A stretch of DNA of 7,864 nucleotides from Pseudomonadota bacterium (GTDB lineage Bacteria > Pseudomonadota > Alphaproteobacteria > Acetobacterales > Acetobacteraceae), in NCBI GenBank assembly GCA_021826485.1, contig JAKAZX010000177.1, forward strand, positions 1 through 7,864, written 5' to 3'. The position numbers were made by a program, and so were the translations under genes. Positions 1-5,687 of the stretch are shown here, in pieces. The notes under the pieces are model-generated. The model ran no database searches. It saw only the letters and a program-made list of their open reading frames with translations, and was not told where the DNA came from. Position 1 is the stretch's first letter. Every line of letters begins with the position of its first letter.

Positions 1-475
1 GATGCTCGAAGTCGCCGAGCACGCCGAGCCGCTGGAACTCCAGCGCCTGCACGCCCATCCAGTGCTGCGCATAGGCGCGGCACTCGGCGCGGAAATCCAG
101 CACCGGCACGGCATCCTTGTCGCGGCCGGACTTGCGGTACTCCTCCTCCACCCGCCATTCGATCGGCAGGCCGTGGCAGTCCCAGCCGGGGATGTAGTCG
201 GCATCGAAGCCGGCCATCTGGTGGGCGCGGTTGACCACGTCCTTGAGGATCTTGTTCAGCGCCGTGCCGATGTGCAGGTGGCCGTTGGCATAGGGCGGGC
301 CGTCATGCAGGATGAATTTCGCCCGCCCGCGCGACTGGTCGCGCAGCCGGTGCCACAGCGCCATCTGCCGCCAGCGCGCCAGCAGCTCCGGCTCGCGCTT
401 CGGCAGCTCCCCGCGCATCGGGAAGCCGGTGGTGGGCAGGAAAACCGTGTCCTTGTAGTCGCGACGCTCGCTCAT
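1..475 (-). CDS. ileS: Isoleucyl-tRNA synthetase, N-terminal part (cut by window start)
   Basis: Isoleucine-tRNA ligase, a cytoplasmic class I enzyme that charges tRNA-Ile using ATP. Only the first 158 codons are in the window; the gene runs off the left edge, so a family member of roughly 900+ residues is truncated by the window, not by mutation. The start ATG is at 475-473, and the protein begins MSERRDYKDTVFLPTTGFPM, a typical IleS start. Visible family hallmarks are HDGPPYANGHLHIG (residues 57-70), continuing TALNK to residue 75, and YIPGWDCHGLPIEW about 25 residues further on. The ATP-binding signature reads HIGT rather than the textbook HIGH. An AGAGG ribosome binding site (481-485) lies 5 bases before the start and overlaps the ribF stop codon, so translation is probably coupled to ribF. 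The ribF-ileS order is common in proteobacteria, often followed by lspA, which would lie outside the window. Identification is very secure. Confidence 0.97.
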   Translation of the reverse strand, partial: MSERRDYKDTVFLPTTGFPMRGELPKREPELLARWRQMALWHRLRDQSRGRAKFILHDGPPYANGHLHIGTALNKILKDVVNRAHQMAGFDADYIPGWDCHGLPIEWRVEEEYRKSGRDKDAVPVLDFRAECRAYAQHWMGVQALEFQRLGVLGDFEH

Positions 476-480
476 GGGCG

Positions 481-485
481 CCTCT
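481..485 (-). promoter_or_regulatory. Ribosome binding site of ileS, overlapping the ribF stop codon
   Basis: Read on the minus strand, TAGAGG contains the ribF stop codon TAG (486-484) and a good AGAGG Shine-Dalgarno core, followed by a 5-base spacer and the ileS ATG. Because the site is inside the end of ribF, ribosomes finishing ribF sit over the ileS start region. This supports translational coupling and fixes the ileS start at 475. Confidence 0.6.
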
Positions 486-1425
486 ATGCGGAGCCGGGCG
501 GCAGCCGGTCAAGCAGCGAGCGGGCCGCGGCGGCGTCCCGGGCGATCTGTGCCCGCAATTCGTCGAGGCCGGAAAACCGCCGCTCGGCGCGCAGGAACGC
601 GTGCAGCGCCACCGCCAGCTCCATGCCGTAGAGGTCGCCGGCGAAGTCGAACAGATGCGCCTCCAGCCGGCTTTCCGGCCCGGCATTCACGGTCGGCCGG
701 CGGCCGATATTGGCCACCCCCCGGCACACCGCCCCGTCCGGCAGCCGCACCGTCACCGCATAGACGCCGCGCGCCGGCTCCAGGTGCCGCCCGAGCGCGA
801 TATTGGCGGTCGGGAAGCCGATGGTGCGGCCGCGCGCGTCGCCATGCGCGACCGCGCCGACGATCGCCCAGGGCCGGCCCAGCAGCGCCGCCGCCCGCTC
901 CGGATAGCCGTCCTGCAGGGCACGGCGGATCAGCGAGGAGGAGATGCGGCCGCTGGCATCGCCGTACGGGGTCGCGACCGTCAGTCCGATCCCCAGCGCC
1001 TCCGCGCGCTCGGCCAGGAACGCCACGCTGCCGCCGCGGCGGTGGCCGAACGCGAAATCCGGCCCGCAGACCAGATGCTTGGCGCCGATGCCCCGGTGCA
1101 GCACCTCGGCAACGAACTGGTCGGCGGTGATCTCGCTGAATTCGCGGTCGAACGGCAGTTCGTACAGCACCTGCACGCCCAGCGCCGCCAGCGCCGCCGC
1201 CCGCCCGGGGGCGAGCGTCAGGCGGAACGGGGGATCGTCCGGCCGGAAGAATTCCCGCGGATGCGGCTCGAAGGTCAGCACGGCCCGCGGCGCGTCGGGC
1301 CGGGCGGCATGGGCGGTGCGCAGGACATGCGCATGGCCCAGATGCACGCCGTCGAAATTGCCCAGCGCGACCGCGCCGCCCCGCGCCGCCGCCGGCAGGC
1401 CGCGCCAGCCCCGGAACAGCTCCAT
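484..1425 (-). CDS. ribF: Bifunctional riboflavin kinase / FAD synthetase
   Basis: Cytoplasmic enzyme that phosphorylates riboflavin to FMN and then adenylates FMN to FAD. At 313 residues it is the usual length for the two-domain family. The N-terminal nucleotidyltransferase (FAD synthetase) domain shows GNFDGVHLGH (residues 22-31), TFEPHPREFF (51-60), CGPDFAFGHRRGG (120-132) and ISSSLIR (161-167). The C-terminal riboflavin kinase domain shows GFPTAN (203-208), the nucleotide-binding loop; GVYAV (220-224); NIGRRPTVN (239-247); and the EAHLFDF segment (255-261), with Glu255 the expected catalytic residue. Both active sites look intact. It begins 2 bases after the upstream hydratase stop codon with only a weak ribosome binding site, so it is probably translated by coupling; 8 bases separate it from ileS. 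It is the middle gene of a minus-strand operon. Confidence 0.97.
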   Translation of the reverse strand: MELFRGWRGLPAAARGGAVALGNFDGVHLGHAHVLRTAHAARPDAPRAVLTFEPHPREFFRPDDPPFRLTLAPGRAAALAALGVQVLYELPFDREFSEITADQFVAEVLHRGIGAKHLVCGPDFAFGHRRGGSVAFLAERAEALGIGLTVATPYGDASGRISSSLIRRALQDGYPERAAALLGRPWAIVGAVAHGDARGRTIGFPTANIALGRHLEPARGVYAVTVRLPDGAVCRGVANIGRRPTVNAGPESRLEAHLFDFAGDLYGMELAVALHAFLRAERRFSGLDELRAQIARDAAAARSLLDRLPPGSA

Positions 1426-1427
1426 GC

Positions 1428-1850
1428 TCAGCCGCGCGTCGGCGGGATCACCACCGCCTCGCCCTCGATCACCGGCTTGCCGCCCACGGTGCAGACGGTG
1501 CGCAGCGTCGCCCGCTTCTTCTCCGCGTCCAGCGCCGTCACCTCGACGGTCGCGGTGACGGTGTCGCCGATCTTCACCGGGGCGCGGAAGCGCAGCGTCT
1601 GGCTCAGATAGATCGTGCCCGGCCCCGGCAGCCGCGTGCCCAGCACGGCGCTGATCAGCCCGGCCGAGAGCATCCCGTGCGCCACCCGTTCCTTGAACAG
1701 GCTGGACTTGGCCGCCTCGGCGTTCAGGTGAACCGGGTTCATGTCGGTGCTGACCGCGGCGAACAGCAGGATATCGGCCTCGGTGATGGTCTTGCCGGTG
1801 CTGGCCTTGTCGCCGGTCTTGAGGTCCTCGAAGCAGACGCCGTCACTCAT
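1428..1850 (-). CDS. phaJ: MaoC-family (R)-specific enoyl-CoA hydratase, PhaJ type
   Basis: A 140-residue single hot-dog-fold protein that probably hydrates trans-2-enoyl-CoA to (R)-3-hydroxyacyl-CoA. In other bacteria this step feeds beta-oxidation intermediates into polyhydroxyalkanoate synthesis. The hydratase motif is clear: DMNPVHLN with Asp36 and His41 as the expected catalytic pair, followed by HGMLSAGLIS (58-67), where Ser67 lines up with the conserved serine of Aeromonas PhaJ. Next come LPGPGTIYLSQTLRFRAPV and GDTVTATVEVTAL, which match the PhaJ core well. The start at 1850 is chosen over an in-frame ATG at 1859 because AGGGA (1859-1863) then sits 8 bases upstream. The open frame extends much further upstream (to 2450), but that part is antisense to the next gene and not hydratase-like. 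It heads the operon with ribF and ileS, 2 bases before ribF. The family is secure; the substrate and the phaJ name are inferred, and no PHA synthase or phasin gene is in view. Confidence 0.88.
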   Translation of the reverse strand: MSDGVCFEDLKTGDKASTGKTITEADILLFAAVSTDMNPVHLNAEAAKSSLFKERVAHGMLSAGLISAVLGTRLPGPGTIYLSQTLRFRAPVKIGDTVTATVEVTALDAEKKRATLRTVCTVGGKPVIEGEAVVIPPTRG

Positions 1851-1985
1851 CGCTAGCATCCCTGTGCGGTGCAGCATGGTTGTCCATCGCCGGCGCCGCG
1901 GCGTCCAGCCTGCCGCGCGCCGCCGCCCCTTGCGCCGCGCCGGGCGGCGGCGGAGAACGCCGCCACCTTGCGACGGGGGACAGGC
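1851..1985. promoter_or_regulatory. Divergent intergenic region between the phaJ-like and hydratase genes
   Basis: This 135-base gap separates two outward-facing genes and must hold the promoters for the phaJ-ribF-ileS operon and probably for the hydratase-dehydrogenase pair. No strong promoter is readable. A weak plus-strand candidate pairs TTGCGCC (1929-1935) with AGAAC (1954-1958), partly resembling the Caulobacter-type consensus. The gap holds a perfect 7-bp inverted repeat (GGCGGCG at 1946-1952, GAGAA loop, CGCCGCC at 1958-1964) just upstream of the hydratase start; such repeats are frequent by chance at this GC content. The hydratase ribosome binding site GGGGGA is at 1975-1980. Confidence 0.45.
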
Positions 1986-2732
1986 ATGACGGGGGCGATC
2001 GAACAGGCGGCGGCGCTGCTGCGGGCGGCCCGGCGGGATCCAGGGCAGCTTCTGCCGGCGCTGCCGGACGGGCTGCGCCCGGCCGATGCGGCCACCGCCT
2101 ATGCGATCCAGCAGGCGGTGGCGGCGGGGGTTGCCATCGGCGGCTGGAAGGTGGGCGCGCCGAACCCGACCGCGCCCTGCTTCTGCGCGCCGATGCCGGC
2201 CGCCGGCCTGCACGCCAGCCCCGCCCGGCTGCCCGCCGGCCGGCTGCGCGGGGTGGAGGCGGAAATCGCCTTCCGCCTCGGCCGCGACCTGCCGCCGCGC
2301 GCCACCCCCTATGACCGGGCGGAGGTGATCGCCGCGCTGGCCAGCGCCCATCCGGCGATCGAGGTGCTGGAATCCGCCTATCTCGACCCGCGCACGGTCG
2401 ATCCGCTCAGCGGCCTCGCGGATTCGGTCATGCATGGCGGGTTCGTCCACGGCCCGGCGGTCACCGCCTGGCAGGGGGTGGACTTCGCCAGCGTCACCGT
2501 CACCCAGACGATCGGGGACGCAGTGCGCACCGCCACCGGCAACCCGGCGGGCGACATGATCCGCCTCGTGGTCTGGCTGGCCAATGAGGGCAGTCGCTGG
2601 GCCGGCGGCCTGCGTGCCGGCCAGTTCGTGACCTGCGGGTCCTGGACCGGCTTCACCCCCGCCCCGGCGGGCGCGCGGGTGCGCGTGGCGTTCGCCGGCA
2701 TCGGCGAGGCGGCGGCGGAGTTCGCCGCGTGA
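1986..2732 (+). CDS. 2-keto-4-pentenoate hydratase / fumarylacetoacetase-family enzyme (MhpD-like)
   Basis: A 248-residue protein of the FAH superfamily, in the hydratase/decarboxylase branch (MhpD, DmpE, DmpH types). Members use a divalent metal to hydrate or decarboxylate 2-oxo acids in meta-cleavage aromatic degradation and related pathways. The evidence is AYAIQQAV near residue 39, IGGWKVGAPN (51-60), the metal-ligand stretch VEAEIAFRL with Glu91 and Glu93, the PAIEVLES segment with Glu126 as the likely third ligand, and GNPAGDMIRLVVWLANEG near the C-terminus. The motif usually seen as ADNASSG reads ADSVMHGG here (145-152). ATG 1986 is preferred over an in-frame ATG at 1869 because GGGGGA lies 5 bases upstream and the family N-terminus starts here. 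The stop overlaps the next gene by 4 bases. No ring-cleavage dioxygenase, aldolase or aldehyde dehydrogenase is present, so the true substrate cannot be told. The family is secure; the reaction is not. Confidence 0.85.
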   Translation: MTGAIEQAAALLRAARRDPGQLLPALPDGLRPADAATAYAIQQAVAAGVAIGGWKVGAPNPTAPCFCAPMPAAGLHASPARLPAGRLRGVEAEIAFRLGRDLPPRATPYDRAEVIAALASAHPAIEVLESAYLDPRTVDPLSGLADSVMHGGFVHGPAVTAWQGVDFASVTVTQTIGDAVRTATGNPAGDMIRLVVWLANEGSRWAGGLRAGQFVTCGSWTGFTPAPAGARVRVAFAGIGEAAAEFAA

Positions 2733-3439
2733 CCACGCTGGCCGGCCGCGTCGCCCTGGTCACCGGGGCCAGCCGCGGCATCGGCCGGGCGGTCGCGATC
2801 GAACTGGCGCGGCGCGGCGCCCAGGTGGTGATCACCGCGCGCAGCGAGGGCGGGCTGGCCGAGACCGACGACGCGATCCGGGCGGCCGGCGGCGCCGCCA
2901 CCCTGCTGCCGCTCGACCTGCTCGACGGCGCGACGCTCGATACGCTGGGGCCGAGCCTCTACGAACGGTTCCGCCGCCTCGACATCCTGGTCGGCAATGC
3001 CGCCGCCCTCGGCCTGCTGACCCCGGTGCCGCACATCCTGGACCGCGACTGGGCGGAGGTGGTGGGGGTCAACCTGTCGGCCGGCCTCCGGCTGATCCGC
3101 ACCTGCGCGCCGCTGCTTCAGCGGGCCGAGGCCGGGCGGGCGGTGTTCGTCACCAGCGGCATCGTCGACCGCCCGACCGCCTACTGGGGCGCCTATGGCG
3201 CGACCAAGGCGGCGCTGGCGCATCTGGCGCTGGCCTGGGCGGAGGAGACGCGGCGGACCAATCTGCGCGTCAACCTGTTCGACCCCGGCATCGTCGCCAC
3301 CCGCCTGCGCGCCGCCGCCATGCCGGGGGAGGATCCGGCGACGCTGACCCGGCCGGAGCAGGTCGGCCCGGCGCTCGCCGATCTCTGCGAACCGGCGGAA
3401 ACGCGGCACGGCGCGACGGTGCGCTTCGGCGCCGCCTGA
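2729..3439 (+). CDS. Short-chain dehydrogenase/reductase (classical SDR)
   Basis: A 236-residue NAD(P)-dependent oxidoreductase with a Rossmann fold. The cofactor loop TGASRGIG is at residues 12-19. Arg38 after the second strand (ITARSE) suggests NADP(H) preference. The catalytic residues are complete: Asn115, Ser143, and Tyr156 with Lys160 in YGATK. The usual NNAG motif reads GNAA (89-92). Start is GTG at 2729, overlapping the upstream TGA stop as GTGA; GGAG (2717-2720) lies 8 bases before it, and no ATG gives a complete cofactor-binding site. The 4-base overlap implies translational coupling with the hydratase, so the two probably act in one pathway, for example reduction or oxidation of a hydroxy/oxo compound made or used by the hydratase. 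This link is inference; substrates of SDRs cannot be read from sequence alone. Confidence 0.92.
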   Translation: MTTLAGRVALVTGASRGIGRAVAIELARRGAQVVITARSEGGLAETDDAIRAAGGAATLLPLDLLDGATLDTLGPSLYERFRRLDILVGNAAALGLLTPVPHILDRDWAEVVGVNLSAGLRLIRTCAPLLQRAEAGRAVFVTSGIVDRPTAYWGAYGATKAALAHLALAWAEETRRTNLRVNLFDPGIVATRLRAAAMPGEDPATLTRPEQVGPALADLCEPAETRHGATVRFGAA

Positions 3440-3455
3440 CGCCGCCGCGGCGCCG
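3427..3455 (+). terminator. GC-rich hairpin spanning the dehydrogenase stop codon
   Basis: A perfect 9-bp inverted repeat (CGGCGCCGC at 3427-3435 and GCGGCGCCG at 3447-3455) encloses an 11-base loop containing the TGA stop. There is no T-tract after it, so it does not look like a standard intrinsic terminator. It could slow or attenuate transcription, or protect the 3' end of the message. At this GC content stems of this length arise by chance several times per window, so the position is the only real support. Confidence 0.25.
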
Positions 3456-3535
3456 CGCAGCCCAGCCTTGCGCGGGCGGGATTCGCCCCGGCGCGCGGCT
3501 TCGGGCGATAAGTGCCGCAGCGGCGGGGTCGGCGG

Positions 3536-4756
3536 ATGCAGAAACAGGTCAGCGCGCAGATTGGGACCATCAGCCCGGCGGAAGGGGCCACCTTCGCCGT
3601 GGTCGGCGCGCTCGCGCTGTCGCACCTGCTGAACGACACGATGCAGTCGCTGATGCCGGCGCTGTATCCGATGCTGAAGCAGAACATGCACCTCGACTTC
3701 GGCGAGGTCGGGCTGATCACGCTGTGCTTCCAGCTCACCGCCTCGCTGTTGCAGCCGCTGATCGGCATGGTCACGGACCGCCGGCCGATGCCCTATTCGC
3801 TCGCGGTCGGCATGGCGTTCACGCTGTGCGGCCTGCTGCTGCTGTCGGTCGCGCCCAGCCTGCCGGCGCTGCTGGTGGCGGCGGCGACGATCGGCCTCGG
3901 CTCGGCGGTGTTCCATCCGGAGGCGTCGCGCATGGCACGCTATGCCTCCGGCGGGCGGCACGGGCTGGCGCAGTCGGTGTTCCAGGTCGGCGGCAATGCC
4001 GGCGCCGCGCTGGGGCCGCTGCTGGCGGCCTTCGTGGTGCTGCCGGGCGGGCAGCGCAGCGTCGCGTGGTTCGCCCTGGTCGCCCTGCTCGGCATGGCGA
4101 TCCTGGGGACGGTCGGGCGCTGGTATGCGCGCCGGCAGGCGCTGCGCGGCCCGCGTGGCCGGCGCGCCGCCGCAGTGGTGCGGCCCGACCTGTCGCGCCG
4201 GCGCGTGATGCTGTCGCTCGGCATCCTGATCGCGCTGATGTTCTCGAAATTCTTCTACCTCGCCAGCATCGGCACGTATTTCACCTTCTACCTGATGAGC
4301 AAGTTCGGTATCTCGATCCAGTCGGCGCAGATCGATCTGTTCATCTTCCTCGCCTCGGCCGCGGCGGGCACGTTCTTCGGCGGGCCGATCGGCGACCGGT
4401 TCGGGCGGAAATACGTGATCTGGGGGTCGATCGCCGGCGTGCTGCCGTTCACGCTGGTGCTGCCCTATGTCGGGCTGACCGCGACGCTGATCCTGGCGGT
4501 GCCGATCGGGCTGATCCTGTCCTCGGCCTTCGCGGCGATCATCGTCTATGCGCAGGAACTGGTGCCGGGCAGGGTCGGCACCGTGTCCGGCCTGTTCTTC
4601 GGCTTCGCGTTCGGCATGGGCGGCCTCGGCGCCGCGGCGCTCGGTGAGCTGGCCGACCTGACCAGCATCACCACCGTCTACCGCATCTGCGCCTTCCTGC
4701 CGGCGATCGGCCTGCTGACCGTGTTCCTGCCCAATCTGGAACGCCGGCCGGCCTGA
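3536..4756 (+). CDS. fsr: Major facilitator efflux transporter, Fsr (fosmidomycin resistance) type
   Basis: An integral inner-membrane proton-driven exporter of the major facilitator superfamily, about 12 membrane segments and 406 residues, close to the length usual for Fsr proteins. In Escherichia coli Fsr exports fosmidomycin, an inhibitor of the DXP-reductoisomerase step of isoprenoid synthesis. Fsr-like features are LSHLLNDTMQSLMPALYPML (residues 28-47) and GLITLCFQLTASLLQPLIG (59-77), followed by the first-half motif A region GMVTDRRPMPYSL. VFHPEASRMARYASGGRHGL lies in the first half, and the second-half motif A copy GGPIGDRFGRK is near 281-291. A basic cytoplasmic loop (about 195-222, rich in Arg) separates the two six-helix halves. 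ATG 3536 is chosen; GTG at 3512 in the same frame is possible and adds 8 residues. A weak GGGG ribosome binding site is at 3525-3528. It lies 96 bases after the dehydrogenase on the same strand and may be co-transcribed. Family and subfamily are well supported; the natural substrate is unknown. Confidence 0.88.
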   Translation: MQKQVSAQIGTISPAEGATFAVVGALALSHLLNDTMQSLMPALYPMLKQNMHLDFGEVGLITLCFQLTASLLQPLIGMVTDRRPMPYSLAVGMAFTLCGLLLLSVAPSLPALLVAAATIGLGSAVFHPEASRMARYASGGRHGLAQSVFQVGGNAGAALGPLLAAFVVLPGGQRSVAWFALVALLGMAILGTVGRWYARRQALRGPRGRRAAAVVRPDLSRRRVMLSLGILIALMFSKFFYLASIGTYFTFYLMSKFGISIQSAQIDLFIFLASAAAGTFFGGPIGDRFGRKYVIWGSIAGVLPFTLVLPYVGLTATLILAVPIGLILSSAFAAIIVYAQELVPGRVGTVSGLFFGFAFGMGGLGAAALGELADLTSITTVYRICAFLPAIGLLTVFLPNLERRPA

Positions 4757-4759
4757 CGC

Positions 4760-5647
4760 TCAGCCGCCGAACGGCCCGGATTCGGTCGGCGCCCACACCA
4801 CCGGCTCGAACGCGTAGCCGCCGCCGCTGCGGCGCACGACATGGCCGAAGCACGGGAAATCGAGGTGCATGCCGGCCAGCAGGATGCGGTCCTGCGCGGT
4901 CATGTCCATCGCGCGGGCGCGGGTCCGGCGCGCCTGGTCGCCGTCGATGTCGAACCCCATGCCGGCTTCCGGCCGTGCGAACTGGATGCCCGGCAGGTGG
5001 ACGATGTCGCCCCAGATCAGCAGCGTCTCGGCGCCCGAGACGATCTGGTAGCCGCTATGGCCGGGCGTATGGCCGGGGAACAGCCGCGCGGTGATGCCGG
5101 GCAGCGCCTCCGCCCCGTCGGCGACATGGCGGATGCGGTCCCGGTACGGCGCGAGCGCGCGCTGCGCGATGCCGAAATACTGGCGCGCGCCCTCCGGCGC
5201 GCGGGACTCGTTCTCCGCGCTCAGCCAGAACCCGGTCTCGATCCCGCTGATGACGATTTCCGCCTTCGGGAAGACGGCCGCGCCGTCGCCATCCACCAGG
5301 CCGAACACGTGATCGACATGGGCATGCGTCACCAGCACCGTGTCGATCGCCTCCGGCGCCACGCCGATCGCGGCCAGCCGGCTGCCGGCATGGCCGAGCA
5401 TGGTGCCCATCGCCCCGCCACCGCCGAAATCCACCAGCACGTGCCGCCCGCCGAAGCGCAGCAGGAAGCAGCCGACCGTGATGCGCGGCGGCAGCGGGCG
5501 GAAGCTGTCGCGCAGCAGCGCCTCGCACTCGGCGGCCGGCACCCCGGTCACGTATTCGGTCGCGGCGTGGAATTGCCCGTCATTGAGGGCGGTGACGAGC
5601 ACATCGCCGACCTGAAGATGATGGATGCCCGGATTGGCGTGCGGCAT
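4760..5647 (-). CDS. Metallo-beta-lactamase-fold hydrolase, lactonase/OPHC2-like
   Basis: A 295-residue soluble hydrolase with a complete dinuclear metal site: HAHVDH (108-113), His193 in GHTPGH (193-197 is HTPGH), Asp214 in WGD, and His261 in GMHLDFP. The N-terminal VGDVLVTALNDG (13-24) and the VDFGGGGAMG stretch are typical of the branch containing organophosphorus hydrolase OPHC2 and N-acyl-homoserine lactone-degrading enzymes. No signal peptide is visible, so it is probably cytoplasmic. The start at 5647 is fixed by a strong AGGGAGAG ribosome binding site (5657-5664) 9 bases upstream; the open frame reaches 5863 but the added residues are antisense-like. It lies 40 bases downstream of the dehydrogenase on the same strand and probably shares its message. 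Its stop is 3 bases from the stop of the converging transporter. The fold and metal site are sure; lactone or ester substrate is inference, and a glyoxalase II-like role cannot be excluded. Confidence 0.9.
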   Translation of the reverse strand: MPHANPGIHHLQVGDVLVTALNDGQFHAATEYVTGVPAAECEALLRDSFRPLPPRITVGCFLLRFGGRHVLVDFGGGGAMGTMLGHAGSRLAAIGVAPEAIDTVLVTHAHVDHVFGLVDGDGAAVFPKAEIVISGIETGFWLSAENESRAPEGARQYFGIAQRALAPYRDRIRHVADGAEALPGITARLFPGHTPGHSGYQIVSGAETLLIWGDIVHLPGIQFARPEAGMGFDIDGDQARRTRARAMDMTAQDRILLAGMHLDFPCFGHVVRRSGGGYAFEPVVWAPTESGPFGG

Positions 5648-5656
5648 GGCGTGGCG

Positions 5657-5664
5657 CTCTCCCT
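5657..5664 (-). promoter_or_regulatory. Ribosome binding site of the metallo-hydrolase gene
   Basis: Read on the minus strand, AGGGAGAG lies 9 bases upstream of the ATG at 5647. It is the strongest Shine-Dalgarno match in the window and decides the start codon against longer upstream options. It lies in the 40-base gap after the dehydrogenase stop, so this gene has its own strong initiation site rather than depending on coupling. Confidence 0.65.
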
Positions 5665-5687
5665 GAACGATGGCGGTGATGTATGGC

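Noticed and set aside
2..631. A 209-codon plus-strand open frame opposite ileS and ribF
   Set aside because: It is antisense to unmistakable IleS and RibF coding sequence and has no family resemblance.
1946..1964. Perfect 7-bp hairpin upstream of the MhpD-like gene as a riboswitch or operator
   Set aside because: Stems of this length are common by chance in such GC-rich DNA; no riboswitch-type conserved core is visible.
1869..1985. Upstream ATG start at 1869 for the MhpD-like gene
   Set aside because: The added residues are Pro/Arg/Ala-rich and not family-like; ATG 1986 has GGGGGA 5 bases upstream and gives the usual N-terminus.
1851..2450. N-terminal extension of the phaJ-like gene to an upstream ATG at 2450
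   Set aside because: The extra 200 residues are Arg/Gly-rich antisense of the MhpD-like gene; the hydratase family starts at 1850, where a ribosome binding site is correctly spaced.
3440..3535. Possible small gene or independent promoter between the SDR and fsr
   Set aside because: No credible start/ribosome-site/ORF combination, and the AT-richer GATAAG at 3507-3512 has no -35 at a proper distance.
2378..3961. A 527-codon minus-strand open frame opposite the hydratase, SDR and fsr genes
   Set aside because: Its translation is Arg/Gln/Gly-rich without any recognisable domain, while the opposite strand encodes three conserved proteins with intact active sites.
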